Positions 44,831-58,200 of a DNA stretch of 64,000 nt are shown piece by piece. The notes under the pieces are model-generated. The model did no database searches and had not been told where the DNA came from. It saw only the letters and a program-made list of their open reading frames with translations. The position numbers were made by a program, and so were the translations under genes. Origin of the DNA: Meloidogyne chitwoodi (lineage: Eukaryota; Nematoda; Chromadorea; Rhabditida; Meloidogynidae). The stretch covers positions 1,116,001-1,180,000 of the forward strand of contig JACZZP010000017.1 of NCBI GenBank assembly GCA_015183035.1, read 5' to 3'. Within the stretch, counting starts at the first letter, position 1; the number at the start of each line of letters is the position of its first letter.

Positions 44831-45867
44831 TTTGCATTTGTGTTAAAATTTTGTATTAATTAAAATTAAATATTACTTTAAAAAATAAAATAATTAAATG
44901 TTCGTTAAAGTTAGTTAATCGAATAATTAATTTAACAATTATTATTGAAGAAAGAAAGAAAAATCATTTAATCTTTAAATCAAAAGAACTTTTAAATATT
45001 TATTTGTTTAAGTAATCTCCCTCCCTTCTTCTTAGATCTTTTAAATAAAGTTTTTTATTACTTCCCATTTTCTTACTCCAATTACCTAATTATTTAAAAA
45101 CAACTTTTATTTAGTGACGTCAGTTATATAAAGAAGTTCTCTTGGGAAGAGGCACCTGCTTGTTTGAACTTTAAAATTTTTATAAAATTACAGAGTAATT
45201 TAATATATATAAGCTTTATTTTAAAGAATAAATAAATATATTTATTAAACTATATTTAAAAATATAAAAAAATAATTCAAAAGAAAAAAGCGAAAAACCG
45301 AGACAAGGGTATTGGGACGATAAAAGAGAAGTACTAATACAAGCCTTATTTATAAAATTATAAGGGACATTAACAAACTTCAGTGAGAATTTAAATTTTT
45401 TTTATCGTGTAGAAATGCCTGGGAACTTTTTGAAAAAATTATTAGAATTTAACAAAATTTTTCAATCCTGAATATTTGTTGTAATTGTCACTAATAAGTT
45501 ATATTATAATATATAATCTTTATTTTTAGTATTAAAATTAAATGAAAATGTCATTTGTTTTGTTATATGTAGAAGAATATATATGTTCATTTCTGAAAGT
45601 AAAAAATGTTCAAAATTAACAATTTTCTCTTAGATTTTTTCCTTTTTTTACCACAGAAAGAGAAAAAGCTTGAGAGATCAAGAGGAAAAAAATATTTTTT
45701 TCAAAAAATGAAAAAAAATATTTTTTAAAATCTTTTATTTGCTTTATAAAAATCAATAAGTAAAATAAATATGATTACAGGATAAATTAAAAAAATATTA
45801 TAATAAATTCTTTTTTATAAAAAAATTTACAAACAGATCATTGTTAATTTTAGAGCTTAAGCAATAA
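44831..45867. other. Intergenic region between small membrane gene and DNA2-like gene
   Basis: About 1 kb, AT-rich. I searched the minus strand here for helicase exons that should follow the DNA2-like gene and found none. It contains a palindromic TGACGTCA (45115-45122) beside ttatataaag. No RNA gene recognised. Confidence 0.5.
45115..45133. promoter_or_regulatory. CRE palindrome next to a TATA-like box
   Basis: TGACGTCA is a perfect cAMP-response-element/CREB-type site, followed after two bases by tatataaag. It lies about 285 bases upstream of the small membrane protein gene on the minus strand. A chance match is possible, but CG dinucleotides are rare in this DNA. Confidence 0.35.
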
Positions 45868-48615
45868 CTACTTCTTCTCGGGAGTTTGTAAATTATCTGA
45901 GATTAGAATAGATCGAAGAAGTTTACTAAAAATTGTTTTAAATAAATTTACTTAAATTTTTATTACGCTTTTTCTGTATTTTCTAATAATGTTAATATAT
46001 TCCCAAGGGCCAAAGAAAAAGATGTAAAGCCATCATGTTTATCAAGATGATAATAAATTGGAGTATTTTCACTATCAGGAACGTTTGAAGGTAATTCTTT
46101 ATCAGCAAGAAGGATCACTGAATTGGAAGAAACTGAAAAATTAAAAAAAATAAGAAATAAAAATTAATTGTACAATCGATTAAATGAATTTTTGCAATTA
46201 ACAAAGCATAAACATTATCTGTAGAAATAGTAACTGTTGTACCAACTTTTAATTGAAAATTTTCTGACGAAGATTCTTTTAATTTTTCGATACTGAAATT
46301 AAAATCTTTATAAATATATAATTTAAATAATAATCACCTTTCTTTTGAAAAATGCAATAAAAAAGATTTCTGAAGACTGTTGACTTCTTCTTTACAAGTA
46401 GAATAATTTAACTTCATATAAGCTAAACAAGTTCCAAAGGATTCCCTTTTAGGAGAAAAAATATCAGTAACATAAAACCGTATTAAAATATATTTTAATT
46501 TAAAAAACAAACCTCTTTTGCGGATTTTCTCTGAATAAACGCAATGTGGAGCCTTTTTCCCATGCTTTCCCCCATTGTTGAAGTCCACGCTGAATCCATT
46601 CATTTATACGTATAATTTCCCCATCATTTAAATGTGAGGTTTGTTGTAACATAAATTTGTGCATTTCTTCAGAAAGTTTATTTATATGGTGGCTTTGTTT
46701 GTTTTCCTCTAGATTAAAAAAACAAATTTAATAAAATTAAGTCTTAAAATATTTTTTATTTAAAATTATAAATAATTTTAAATATTGTTTTATTTTTATA
46801 GTTTAAAACCTTTAGTAGAAAATCCATTCCTTAAAGCAATTGTACTACAAAGGGTGGAATACGGACAATGAACACAACTACGTGGATTGCGAAGAGGTTC
46901 TAAAATATTTTTTTATATTTAGAAAACAAAGAAAAACCAGGAAATGAATCAATTGTAAACTTTGAGAAATGTGAAGCAAGTCTATTACGCATTTGAATAA
47001 TTCCACGTAATTGAATGGCTTTAGGATGAATTGGAGCAATTTTGTTGTCGCGTCTTATGGCAAGAAAAAAATAGAAAATTACATATTAGAAAACATACAA
47101 ATAAAGCAAAAATCCCGAACTGAGACGTCCACTGTTTGCACGTTCTGAAAGCAAAAGTGAATAAAGCATTACTTGTGTTTGGTGTTCAACGCAGCCAACT
47201 ACGAGATAATTAATTGAATTTAATTTTGAATAAAAATATTACTAGATCCATAAGATTTTCCTGTCTTCAACTCAAGTGGAATAATAAGTCTAGTTTTCTC
47301 ATCAGTGAATTGGGGTGGCTGGTTAGAATTATTTCCACCCTTAATATAAAATAAAAATTAACAAACTTTTAATACGTAAATATCTAAATAATAAATTTTA
47401 AAAACACTATTATCTTACAATTTTATAGACAAATAAATAATATCATAATTTTTAACCATAAATGCAATGTCAATGCGGCCTTTAAATCCAATTGTAGGCG
47501 TCCAAATATTTTCCTCAATATCATGTGTTTTTAAATAAAAAAATGGTTCAATAGGAATATTTGGATCCATATTTTCATCACATTGATTGTCCAGTTGATG
47601 TATTTGTGAAATCGGTTGCAATTTTTTTAGTTTATTAACATTTATGGTTGAATAATGTGGGTGATGTGACTAAAAAAGTAAATAAACATAACAAATTAAA
47701 AATAACCTTAATCCAATCTGAAATATTTTCCAAATAAATAAGAAGCTCCTTTTCAAATTTTTCAAGTGAACAACCCATTCCAATAAGATCTGGGCAAATT
47801 TTCGAAAGAAAATTTTTCCTATAAACACCAAAAAGCCAATCACTTGAGAGCTCTGATGGAAGTAAATTTAATGCAATCTATAAAATTTTTAAAAATAAAT
47901 TTTCCATAAACCTGAAAAAGTTCGTGAGCTATTGTTCCAACAGTCATTGCAATTGTTGTATCTGTAGTCCTAAAACGATCTTGAAACATAGCTTTTCGTG
48001 AACAATAATGTGCTTGAGACAATTGCGTACTGGAAATAAGAGTTTCAGGTTCAATTATAAGCAACCCGCCATATAAATTTCGATCATCATTAGAATCACA
48101 AATCTCGTACGTCTATTTGAAAAATATGAAAAGAAAAATTTTAGAGTAAAAAACATTTTCATCAATTTCCTTTGGTTCTATTAATCGAATAAGCTGCCCT
48201 AAAAAAATTTCAGGTGTTTCAACAGCCCAAGAATCACGAAGAAAAACATCGATTTTATGCATTTTTGAAGGGCTGGTAAGATTAGTAATTGATTGATTTG
48301 CAAGTTCACATTTTAAACTAATAAAAGGAGTTCCATCAGTATCAACAACTAAAATTAACCTCAAAAATTAGGATATTTCAAAAAAGAAATTCAACCTCTA
48401 TCAAAATTAATAACAGAAGCAAGTAAATGTTTATTGTAATTTATCAACGAAGGAAATCCTTTCACTCCTGATTGACATTGATTTAAATTAAATAATTTCT
48501 GATGAAGTCGTCGTTTATAAGGACGTGATTTTTTTGCAGCTGGAGGTGATGTGGTTAGTTTTCTGGGAGATTGGGTTGTGTCGATAAGAACAGGATTAGC
48601 ATAAGTTCCTGACAT
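45868..48615 (-). CDS. DNA2-like nuclease, helicase half missing
   Basis: DNA2 is a nuclease-helicase that trims flaps and resected ends. Here only the nuclease half is found. The start MSGTYANPVLID sits nine bases behind an aaaaatttcag acceptor; an upstream in-frame ATG at 48705 is less likely. Nuclease signatures: ETLISSTQLSQAHYCSRKAM (first Fe-S Cys), TIAHELFQ, GFKGRIDIAF and IIPLELKTGKSYGS (catalytic D and ExK), VEHQTQVMLYSLLLS, and SCVHCPYSTLC (remaining Fe-S Cys). A beta-barrel follows (GTTVTISTDNVYALLIAKI, LADKELPSNVPDS) and the region aligning with the DNA2 stalk (LGNILTLLENTEKA, KLLRSILIS). The frame then stops with TAG at 45868-45870, before any Walker motif. About 12 exons, roughly 730 residues against more than 1,000 for full DNA2. 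Confidence 0.85.
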
Positions 48616-49115
48616 TTTGAAAGGATCTGAAATTTTTAACTTTGAATTGTAAATACATAAATGACTGATACTGATAAGAGACTGAAATAATGCTCGTTGT
48701 AACATCTTTTACTCTTTCAACAAATTAAATGATGGAATGACAATATACAACAAGAATTGTAGTGAGAAATTTAAATATATTTTTTAGTGGATTGCAAAGT
48801 AAACTCCTACACAAAATGGCAAAGCGACAAATTGTTAAAATAAAAGTTACATTATTCATTAAACTTCTCCCTTTATCCATAACTTAACCTTTACTTTTAA
48901 TCATACTACTGCTAATTAAATAAATGAAAATTGCACATTAAGATAATTTTATATTCAACAATAAAATACAATACAGAAATACAATAGCAACATACGAATA
49001 TAATTGTGGTAATACATACATATATAGTTTTATAGGGTAATCAGGAATAGGACAAAAATACAATATTATGATGAGTGATCACTATGAATCTCGGCAACAA
49101 TTGTTCCTATCACTT
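48616..49115. other. Intergenic gap
   Basis: Between the DNA2-like start and the PP1 stop, both minus. AT-rich with atacatacatatatag near 49012-49027. No exon or repeat recognised. The first 90 bases contain the alternative upstream reading of the DNA2-like gene. Confidence 0.4.
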
Positions 49116-50224
49116 CTAGCCTGCCGGTTGGAACACTTGGAAGGAGCAGCGCAAGTTCTCATCGATGAACATCGTAGCTCCAGCATTGTTGTATTGAGCG
49201 GCGTAGTGCGGAGCACTGAACAGAGTGATGAGCTTCCTGTTTGCGAAGAATTCTGCCCCATCTTGTACAACCTGCCAATAAAAAAAAAGTAAGAAATTAA
49301 ATTAAAAGTTAGTGAACCAACCTGATGAGCGCGAACGACAAGGTCGATGTCCAATTGGCGGCAAATACGGGCGACAACATCCTCACCAAACATGACACTT
49401 GCACCCCGCGGACTTTTCACACATCCTTGAACACCATTCTCAGGATCAGCCCAGAGCAAGTCCAGCTCAATCGTCGGGTTTGTCGCATCGAAGTCAGGCA
49501 CTGGGCGACGAAGAGTCCGCAGCTGGTCCAGGCTTATCAGACGGTTGGAGATCCCTCCATGCATACCTGTACAAAATGAAATTATTAAATGTAATTTTTG
49601 TCCTGTTCTTACATAGGACTCTCCCACCAACCAAAGCAGTGAATGGCAGCCAAGCGAAAGCCTTGTTGAATGCTATCCAGAGCGATTGCGTGTCGTGTGG
49701 AAATCGTCGTCGTATCTCCTCGAGAAACCCATAGACACGGTTGATGTTGCTACACTCGTGGTTTCCGCGTAACAAGAAGAAATTCGCCGGATATCGTGTC
49801 TTGTAGGCGAGGAGTAGCACGGCCGTCTCGATGCTTTGTCGGCCACGGTCGACGTAATCTAAAACTTATCTTATCATAAAACAGCGACATTTTTATATCA
49901 CCTCCAAGAAAGAGGAAGTTCTTCAGCGGCGGAAATCCAACTCGGGAGAATATGCGCATAAGATCAGAGAACTGTCCATGGATGTCGCCGCACACGACCA
50001 CTGGAGGGTCTATTTCCACGAGAGACGGCTGAGTGCGCAGAACATCGATGGCGCTGTTGCACAATGCCTTGATGTCCGCCGCAGTGACCTTTAAAATTGA
50101 ATTTAAATTCATAAAATTTATTAAAAGAAAAACCAACCAATTGCGTGAAGCGCTGCGAACTTGTCAGCAGGATGCGCTCGATGAGACTATCCACCTCCGC
50201 TAAGGTCAGCTTTGGTTGTGCCAT
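49116..50224 (-). CDS. PP1-type serine/threonine phosphatase, divergent
   Basis: Metallophosphatase of the PPP family, PP1 group. All metal and catalytic motifs are intact: CGDIHGQ, GDYVDRG (rebuilt across an intron), [14 protein letters not shown] and RAHQVV. PP1-type stretches [11 protein letters not shown] and [14 protein letters not shown] are present. It differs from canonical PP1 at SAPHYA (usual SAPNYC) and in the N-terminus [20 protein letters not shown], and ends early at [10 protein letters not shown]. Five introns or fewer, about 305 residues. Codon use is strongly GC-rich (GTCGACCGTGGCCGA) against the AT-rich surroundings. Nematodes have expanded sets of sperm-specific PP1-like enzymes; with the GC-rich codons shared with the MSP gene, a sperm role is my inference. 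Confidence 0.92.
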
Positions 50225-50690
50225 ATTGTTGATGAAGACTGGAGTCGCAAGAGCCAAGTTGATCAGAGGAGCAAGTGTAGCGTAACGACTGTAGCGAGTT
50301 GTTGATGACTTATCAATGTAAGAAAATATTCTGCTTTTATATTTGAAATGAACAAGGTGAAATGTTATTATATAAGCAGGCAAACTTATGATAGTATAAA
50401 AGCCAATCTGAGGTCAGTCAGTTTTGATCATGCACTGATCCACTCTTTCTCCGTTGTCTCAACGATAAATCCAGTTCCTTCGCTACTCTTGTTCATCTAC
50501 ATCCATTGGTGCATTTGACTCATTTCGATACACGGTTCAAATGATATATTTTGGCTTAAACTTTTGGTATATTACCATACTCATGTATAAGGTGTATAAA
50601 AATTTATTATGAAACAAAAATAAATAAAATTTATAGAACAAAATAACTGAATTTACATAAAATTTAATCAATTAATTTTACTTAAAAACA
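50225..50690. other. Upstream region of PP1 gene and 3' end of poly(A) polymerase gene
   Basis: The first 300 bases are GC-richer than usual for the window and contain gttttgatcatgcactgatcc; this is the likely PP1 promoter. The rest is AT-rich. No exon recognised. Confidence 0.45.
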
Positions 50691-53421
50691 TTAATTTTTC
50701 TTTAAATCATTACTAGTCAAATAAACAGCCTTTAAATGAAGTAAAGATCCTTCATTTGTACCAATGGCAGTTTCAGGATATTTTTTTCTATATCCAAATT
50801 GGTCAATATATTTTACAAATTCTGTTAATACATTTTCCCAATTTATTTGTTCAAATTCATATTTATGCCATTGTTTTGTGGAAATACCTACTAACCATGT
50901 TGTACAAAGCCAATCTTCTCCTTAAATTAATATTTAAAAAATATTAAAAAATAATAACCAATTTCTTTTATTTTTTTAAACATTTCTGGCAATAATAAAC
51001 ATTTCTCATTTTCTATTAATTTTTTTGGATTAAGATGACAAAAAGAAATTCCAGGTAATATTTCAATTGAAAAAATTAATTGTAATCTAAGTCTTGTTCC
51101 AACAAAATCACAAAAAGAAATTCCATTTTCACTTAAAGGTGAATAACCACAAACAATACCCAAATAATACATATACTAAATAAATATTATTTTAAATTTT
51201 ATTTAAAAAGATAAAAACCTTTTCTTCAAAATTTTCTCTTTTTAATAAATTTATCCAAGAATTTCTTATTGTCCATGCTGGTTTATATCCATTTATTATT
51301 TGATTTCGTAATTTCCATAATTTTTCTAATCCTTTTCAATTTTAAATAAATATTTTTTTAAGTAAATAATTTAATAATAAAAAAACCTTTTTGAATTTCC
51401 CATTGTATTATTTGTGCTGTAGAATCATTAACATTAAAAAAAACATTTTGTGTTGGAAATCCAGGTGTTATTATTGGCCAAATAATTTGTGTATGTTTTA
51501 ACAAATAATTACGTAAATTTGAGGGTATTTGTTTCCATTTACTTTCACTTTCTTTATCTAAATTCCAATCTAATGTTTGTCTAATATTTAAATAATTTTG
51601 TGGTATTTCTAATGTTAATGGAATATACCAAAATCTTTAAAAATAAATTAATTAAAAATTAAAAATAATTAATTTACCTATTTTTAAATAATTCTAAAGT
51701 ATATATTAATAAATCAAATATTGAAATATTATTATTATTAAATGAAAGTAATGTTCTACAAATAATAATAGATAAAGCTGGACCTCCAAAAAAACCAAAT
51801 TGAGTTCCATAAATAAAATTATCTTTAAAAAAATATTTATTAAATTTAAATAAAAAAGAAATAATACTTTTTGCCCATAATTTAATTGTTAATAATGCTA
51901 AACGAAATAAATTTTTATTATTTTCTGTCATTGAATTTATTTGAATATTTGAACGATATCCTTTAATTAACGTATATTTTAAAATAATTTAAAAAATAAC
52001 CAGAAAGGGCTAAAATCATTCCAAATTGTTTATTATTTTTATTTATTAATTCTTTTGGTCCTCCATTTTCATTAATAAAATTAGCAATAATTTGATCAAT
52101 TTCATTAACATTTGGTGATTTATTATTATTATTTTGATGAATAATATAAAATTGTTCAAATATATTTATTGGAAATAAAATAAAAATTAAATCAAAATCA
52201 TAATCAAAAAAATTAATTTTAATTAAAGGAACTCTTCCAGGAATTTTATTAATAAATTTTATTCCATTTTCCTTTAAAAATTAAAAATAAAATTTAAATT
52301 AATTAAATATTAATTAATTATACTTTACAAAGTAAACAATAAAGAGAAGAATCTTCACAATTTTTTAAATTTAAATTACATTTATTATTTTTTCCAAAAA
52401 ATTTTTCTTCAAATATTTTTTCAAAATTATTAATTTCATTATTATTATAAGGTAATATAATAAGACAATCAATATCAGATCCAAATATTTGAGCATTTAA
52501 TAAAAATGAACCAGAAATAATTAAAAGAGAATTATTATCCTTTAAAAATAAATTAAATAAAAAATAAAATTAATTTATTTTTTACCCATTTTTTTAAAAT
52601 ATTTTTTAAATTAATTATTATATCATTTATTAATGTTTTTCTTCCAATATGTTTTTCAAATAAATATTGTTCATTATTAATAACTTCATTTAACTTTATT
52701 TTTAAAATTAATATAATTATAATTTATAAAATAATTAATTACCTCTTTATTAATAAAATCAAAAGAAAATATTTGAGAATATTCTTCTTTTTTATTATTA
52801 AAATTATTATTAAATAATTCACCATAAATTCCATTATTTGTTGATTCTAACCAATCATTTATAACATTTTTATATATTTCTGGTTCCTTTAAAAATTAAA
52901 TTTTAATTTTTAATAAAAATTATTTTAATATATAATAAATTTATTTTTAATTAATTTTACATTTTTATTTTCTTCATTTAATTCTTCTATTAAATTATTA
53001 CTACTTTCAGTACTTAAACTAGTAGTAGTACTTAAATTAGTATTTGATGATGATAAACATTCATCATTTAATTTATTTTTTAATTCTTTATTTTTATTTT
53101 TTAATTTTGTATATAAAATAGATATATTTTTTATTTTCTTTTTTTCATTTTTTTTTACAACAGATTTTTTAAAATTAATTTGTTTTTTAATTTTATTATT
53201 TTTACATTTTTTATTTATTTTATTTTTTTCTTTAATTTTATTTTTATTTTTATTTTCTTCTTCTTTTTCATTTAAATTATTATTATTTATTTCAATATTT
53301 TTTGGAATATATTCTTTCAATTCTAAATTATTCATTAAAATTTCAAGTTCAATTTGATTATAAGAAATTACTTCTTTTAAAGATTCTTCAATATTTTCAT
53401 TTTTTAAATCTAAATTTAAAA

Positions 53422-53454
<33 letters not shown>

Positions 53455-55118
53455 ATTTATATATTTTAATTTTGTTATTTTTAATTAATTTAATATTTTT
53501 ATTTAAATAAATACTAACAAAATTTTAAAAAATATTTTAAAATTGCAATATTTTCATATTTTTCAGAAGATTTATTTAATTTATTTAATAACCATTTCAT
53601 ATTTAATTTTTTAATAAATTCATTATATTCTAAATAATATTTATTTTCTTTTGTCCATAATTTATTCCAATTTTCATCATTATTTTCTTCAATATTTTTC
53701 CATTTTTTATTAATTATTTCAAAATCATCATCATCTTTTTTTCTTTCAAAAAATATTTTATTATTTTCTAATAAATATTTTAATCCTAATTGTATTTTAT
53801 TTATTTCATTTTTATAAATTAAAAGTTTCTCAATTCCATTATCAGCAATATCAAAAATTTTATCATATTTATTTGAAAAGTTCCAAAGAGTTTCTTTTGA
53901 AAAAAATATTTTATTTAAATTAAATTCTCTTAATGTTTTATTTTTTAATTTTAAAATATATTTTTTCATCCAATTATTCCATTGAATAAAGTTAGCAGCA
54001 ATTAAATTTGATAATTTTTCTATTTTATTTACTGAAATTAAAGCTTTCATAAAATGTCCAATATGAACATTTTCACTTTCAAAAACTATATTTTTAAAAA
54101 TTAAAAATATAAAAATAATTTAAAAAAAAATAACCATTTTCTCTAAAAGTTAATCCATATCCTGGAAGTAATTTATTTATTCTACTCATTTTACCTTTTT
54201 TAGCAATTATTTCTCTTATTAAAAAATAATTTTCTTTTAAAAATCTCTCATGATTTTCCTTAATTTTTAAATTAAATAAATTAAATAAATAAATTACTTT
54301 TAAATATAAACGTTGTCCTTCAAATGCATTTTTTTGTTCATTTTCATTAAAACATTCATTACCTTTCCAATTAATAATTTCTTCAATATTTATTTTTATT
54401 TTTTTAATATTATTTGGGTAAATTATTCCAAATCTTGAAAAAGCAATCATTCCTTCCGGTAATATTTTATTTAAATAAGAAAATTTATTTTGAATTATTG
54501 GTTTTACAAAAATAACAAAATTATAAATAAAACATAAATTTATAGTATTTATTATTTGTTCTTCTTTTTTTATTTTTTTATTATTATTATTAAATATTTT
54601 AGTTTTTAACCATCTAATTCTTTCAATAATTGCTTTATGAATATTTTTTGCTTTTGGTATTAAAATTTTAAAATTTTCAATAAAAACAAGGTCATCAAGT
54701 AATAAAGGTAATGATATTCTTATTTCTGAATATATTGATTCTGGCATATTTTCATTAAATTGAAGATAATTTTTATATAAATATATTCTTGAATTTTTTT
54801 CAATTTCATCTTTAAAAATAAATAATTATTTTTTAAAATTAAAAAAAATACTAAACTAATTTTTAAAACATTTGGATGTTTTAATTCTAATAATAATAAT
54901 CCTTTTTCATCTAAAAGTTCAATTAAAAGTTCTTTTGTTAAATTAATTTCACTATCACAAATTAATTGGCGCATAATTTCTAAATTATTTATTAACCAAT
55001 TAATACAATAAAAATGATTTTCATTTGGTAATCTTTTTTCAAATAATTTTTTAGAAATTATTTTATAATTATCTTTAGTACATTTTATATTTTCTTCTTC
55101 AATTTCTTCAATTTCCAT
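50691..55118 (-). CDS. Divergent poly(A) polymerase-like nucleotidyltransferase with long N-terminal extension
   Basis: The C-terminal half follows canonical poly(A) polymerase order. A LNEVINNEQYLFEK helix precedes the nucleotidyltransferase motif ISGSFLLNAQIFGSDIDCLI (GS and DxD), the third Asp is in FFDYDFDLIF, then ALSGYRSNIQI, FRLALLTIKLWAKS, FGFFGGPALSIIICRTL and WPIITPGFPTQNVFFNV with STAQII. The catalytic Asp triad is intact. The N-terminal part (about 55118-53400) is Asn/Lys/Ile-rich with no domain I recognise, and is joined by a charged linker (NNNNLNEKEEENKNKNKIKE). Every intron I checked joins in phase, so it reads as one gene. An in-frame extension also splices to the upstream gene at 55240-58295. 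Alternatively the polymerase starts at an internal Met near 53335. Confidence 0.75.
53424..53452. repeat. (TAAA)n microsatellite in an intron
   Basis: About seven copies of TAAA inside the intron that joins the N-terminal extension to the linker of the poly(A) polymerase-like gene. Confidence 0.8.
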
Positions 55119-55239
55119 AATTTTCTTCTTAAAATAAAAAATATATTTAAATAACACTTTATTGAATTTAATTATTTTTAATATGTACAAGTAGTAAAAG
55201 TATTTTAATTTTTTAGATTTTATATATTTAGGTATTGGT

Positions 55240-58200
55240 TTAATAATATATTTTTGTCAATTTAAAAAATACTTTTCTTAAATAAATATGTAAATTATTT
55301 GTAATAAAACAAACCAATTTCTCAATTTTTGAAAATAATTTTTTATTTTTAGAAAAATCAAATAATTTATTTTTAAATAATTTTTCAACAGCAAAAACAT
55401 AAATTTCACATAATAAATTTTCTCTTTCAAATTCTTCTTCTATTTCAAAATCATTACTAAATAATATTTTAAATTCATTTTTAATTTTATTAATTTCATC
55501 ATTATTATTAAATAATTCAATTAATTTTATAATTTTTAAAATTTTAATTTGATAAAAAAGAATTGAAGCACATAAATTAAATAAATAATAATTATCTTTT
55601 AAAATTGATTTATTATTGTCTATTAAATATTCTTTGTACATATGTTGAAGTTTTAATTCTTTAAAAATATTTAAATTTAAAAAAATATTAAATTCTTACC
55701 AACATTTACAGTAATTTCATAAGCATTTAATGGACATTTATAATTTGCATTATCATATCCCTAAATAAATATTATTATTTATTTATTTATTTATTAACTA
55801 ACCGATGATTTTGTTAAATAATTATCTATTAATAATTTTAGAATATCTAAATTTGATCTACCACTAATATATTCTAAATCTAAATTTTAAAAAAATTATT
55901 TAATTTTTTTAATTATTATAAGTATATTTAATTTATTTTAATTTAAAAAAGAATATTTATTTAAAATTAATTGGTATACCAAATAATAATAATTTTAAAT
56001 TTTTTACCTTCAATTTCCTTTTTAAATGAAGGACGTTCATTTTTCAATTTATTTATAATTGCATTACTCATATAATATATTTGTTTATTTATTTCTAAAT
56101 TATCAATTAATTCTTGTTCTTCAAGTTTAGGATTAATAAGTTTAATTATTTCATTAATATCAAGTAAATTTAATAAAATATTATTATTTGAATTCTAAAA
56201 AGAGAATAATTTATTTATTTATTTATTTAAATTAATTAATTAAATAATTACCTCTTCATTATTTTGTAAATCTTCTTCTTCTTCAATTTCATCAGAAAAT
56301 AATTTATTAATTTTAAATAACATATTAAAACATAAAATTACATTATTATTTATTTCATCATATTCTTTTTCAAAAATAAAATCCACAAAATAAAAAAATA
56401 TTTCTCTTATTTTTATCCATTCTTTTTCAATAATATTTTTATTAAATTTATTATCTAACCAATAAATATATATTAATATATCAATTGTTTTATTTTCACT
56501 ATAATTTTCATATTCATTTTTATTTTTATATATATTTGGAATTAATTTAGTAATTTCATTTAATAATTCATTTTCAGTCATTTCTTTATTAAAAATTAAA
56601 TTAATTAATTAAATTATTTATTTTTAAATAACCTATTTTTATTAAAGGACCAATTGGATCATTTTCTTCTAATAAAATTTGAATAAATTCTTTTTCACGA
56701 ATAAGATATTTTAATAAATTTCTTCTTGCTCCTTTAGTTTGTTTCATAAAATTTTGAAATTCTTTATTTTCTTTATGCATTTTTATTAAATCTTTTGTAT
56801 TTTCTTCAGTATAAGTTAATTTAAATTGACTATAATCTTTTGTTATTTTTGATTTTTCACATTTTTTAATAAAAATTTCTTTTTCTTTATCATTACTTAA
56901 TTCAAAAACTAAACAATTTAATTCTTTATGTAATTCTTTATGTAATTCTATTGGATCTATTTCAAATTTTGTAATATTCTCATATTTCCATAAATTAATT
57001 AAATTATTTAAATTATTATTTTTTATTATTTCATTTTTTTCTTCATTTATTAATTTAATAATTTTGCCAAAAATATGTCTAATTCCTAAATTTATAAAAT
57101 TTCTTGAAGCTTCTTCTGTATTAATATTATTTGAAAGCATTCCCGTATATAAATAAAAAAGTTGTAAATAATCAATTATATCTTTAATTAATTAATTTAA
57201 TTAATTTAAATAAATTAATTAATTTTACCTAATCTAAATAAAATTGGATTATTTATTTCAAAATATTCAAAATAATTATTTAATATTTTATGCATTCTAT
57301 ATTTTACTTTTAATAATATTTCTTTAGAATTTATATTTAATTTTAATTCATTTAATTTTAAAAATAATATTGTATTTTTTTTTGTTGTTATTGACGAAGA
57401 AGATGTCTAAAAAAAAAGAAAATATTTTATTAAATATTTGGTTTATTAAAGTATTTAAAAATTTTTAAAAAATTGAACTTAATTTAATTTTTTTTAATAA
57501 AAATAAATAAATAAATATTATAATTAAAATATTTTTTTTTACCAATTCTCCTTCAATTTCTTCTTCTTTATTTGGAATAAGTTTTATTATTTCATCTCTA
57601 TGCAATAAAGAAATAGCTGAAATTAAATGTTCATCAAGTTTTTCATTTTCTATTTTATTATTTTTTATTCTATTAATTTTTTTTAAATTTAAATTAATAA
57701 TATCTGACAAATCATTTATTTCTAATATTTTGTCATAAATAAATAATATTTCTTCTAAATCATTTAATTGAATATTTTCAAAATTATTCTCTTTTAAAAT
57801 TTCCTTTAAAATTATTAAAAATATTAAAATTTAAAAAAAAATAACCTTTTTATGGTCATATTCCTCCAAAAATGTTTTTAATTTTGTTGAATTTTCAGAA
57901 AGTAATTGTCCAGATTTTTCTGTTTTTTTCTTTTTTAACAAATTTTTTATTTGTTTTTTTGTATGTTTTAATATTTCTTCTACTTTTAAACGTTTAGAAC
58001 GAATATTAAAATCTAAAAGGAATGCACTTAATTTAAAATAATTTTTTTCAAAAATATCATCAGATTTTTCTTCAAAAAATAAATAAACATAAAAATCATC
58101 AAAATTAATAGATTCTTTAATTCCTAAAAAATAAAAATTATAATTTTTATAATTACTTAAAATATTTTCTTTATACAGAGTTGTGTTTATTGGGTAGATT

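Noticed and set aside
45101..45180. Possible tRNA-like or RNA polymerase III unit near tgacgtcagttatataaag
   Set aside because: No A box, B box or cloverleaf could be formed; treated only as a candidate promoter element.
44871..45740. Search for missing DNA2 helicase exons
   Set aside because: No Walker A, DEAD-like or other helicase motif could be read in any minus-strand frame; the stretch is low-complexity.
49068..49734. Several plus-strand open frames over the PP1 gene
   Set aside because: They are antisense shadows created by the GC-rich codons of the phosphatase gene.
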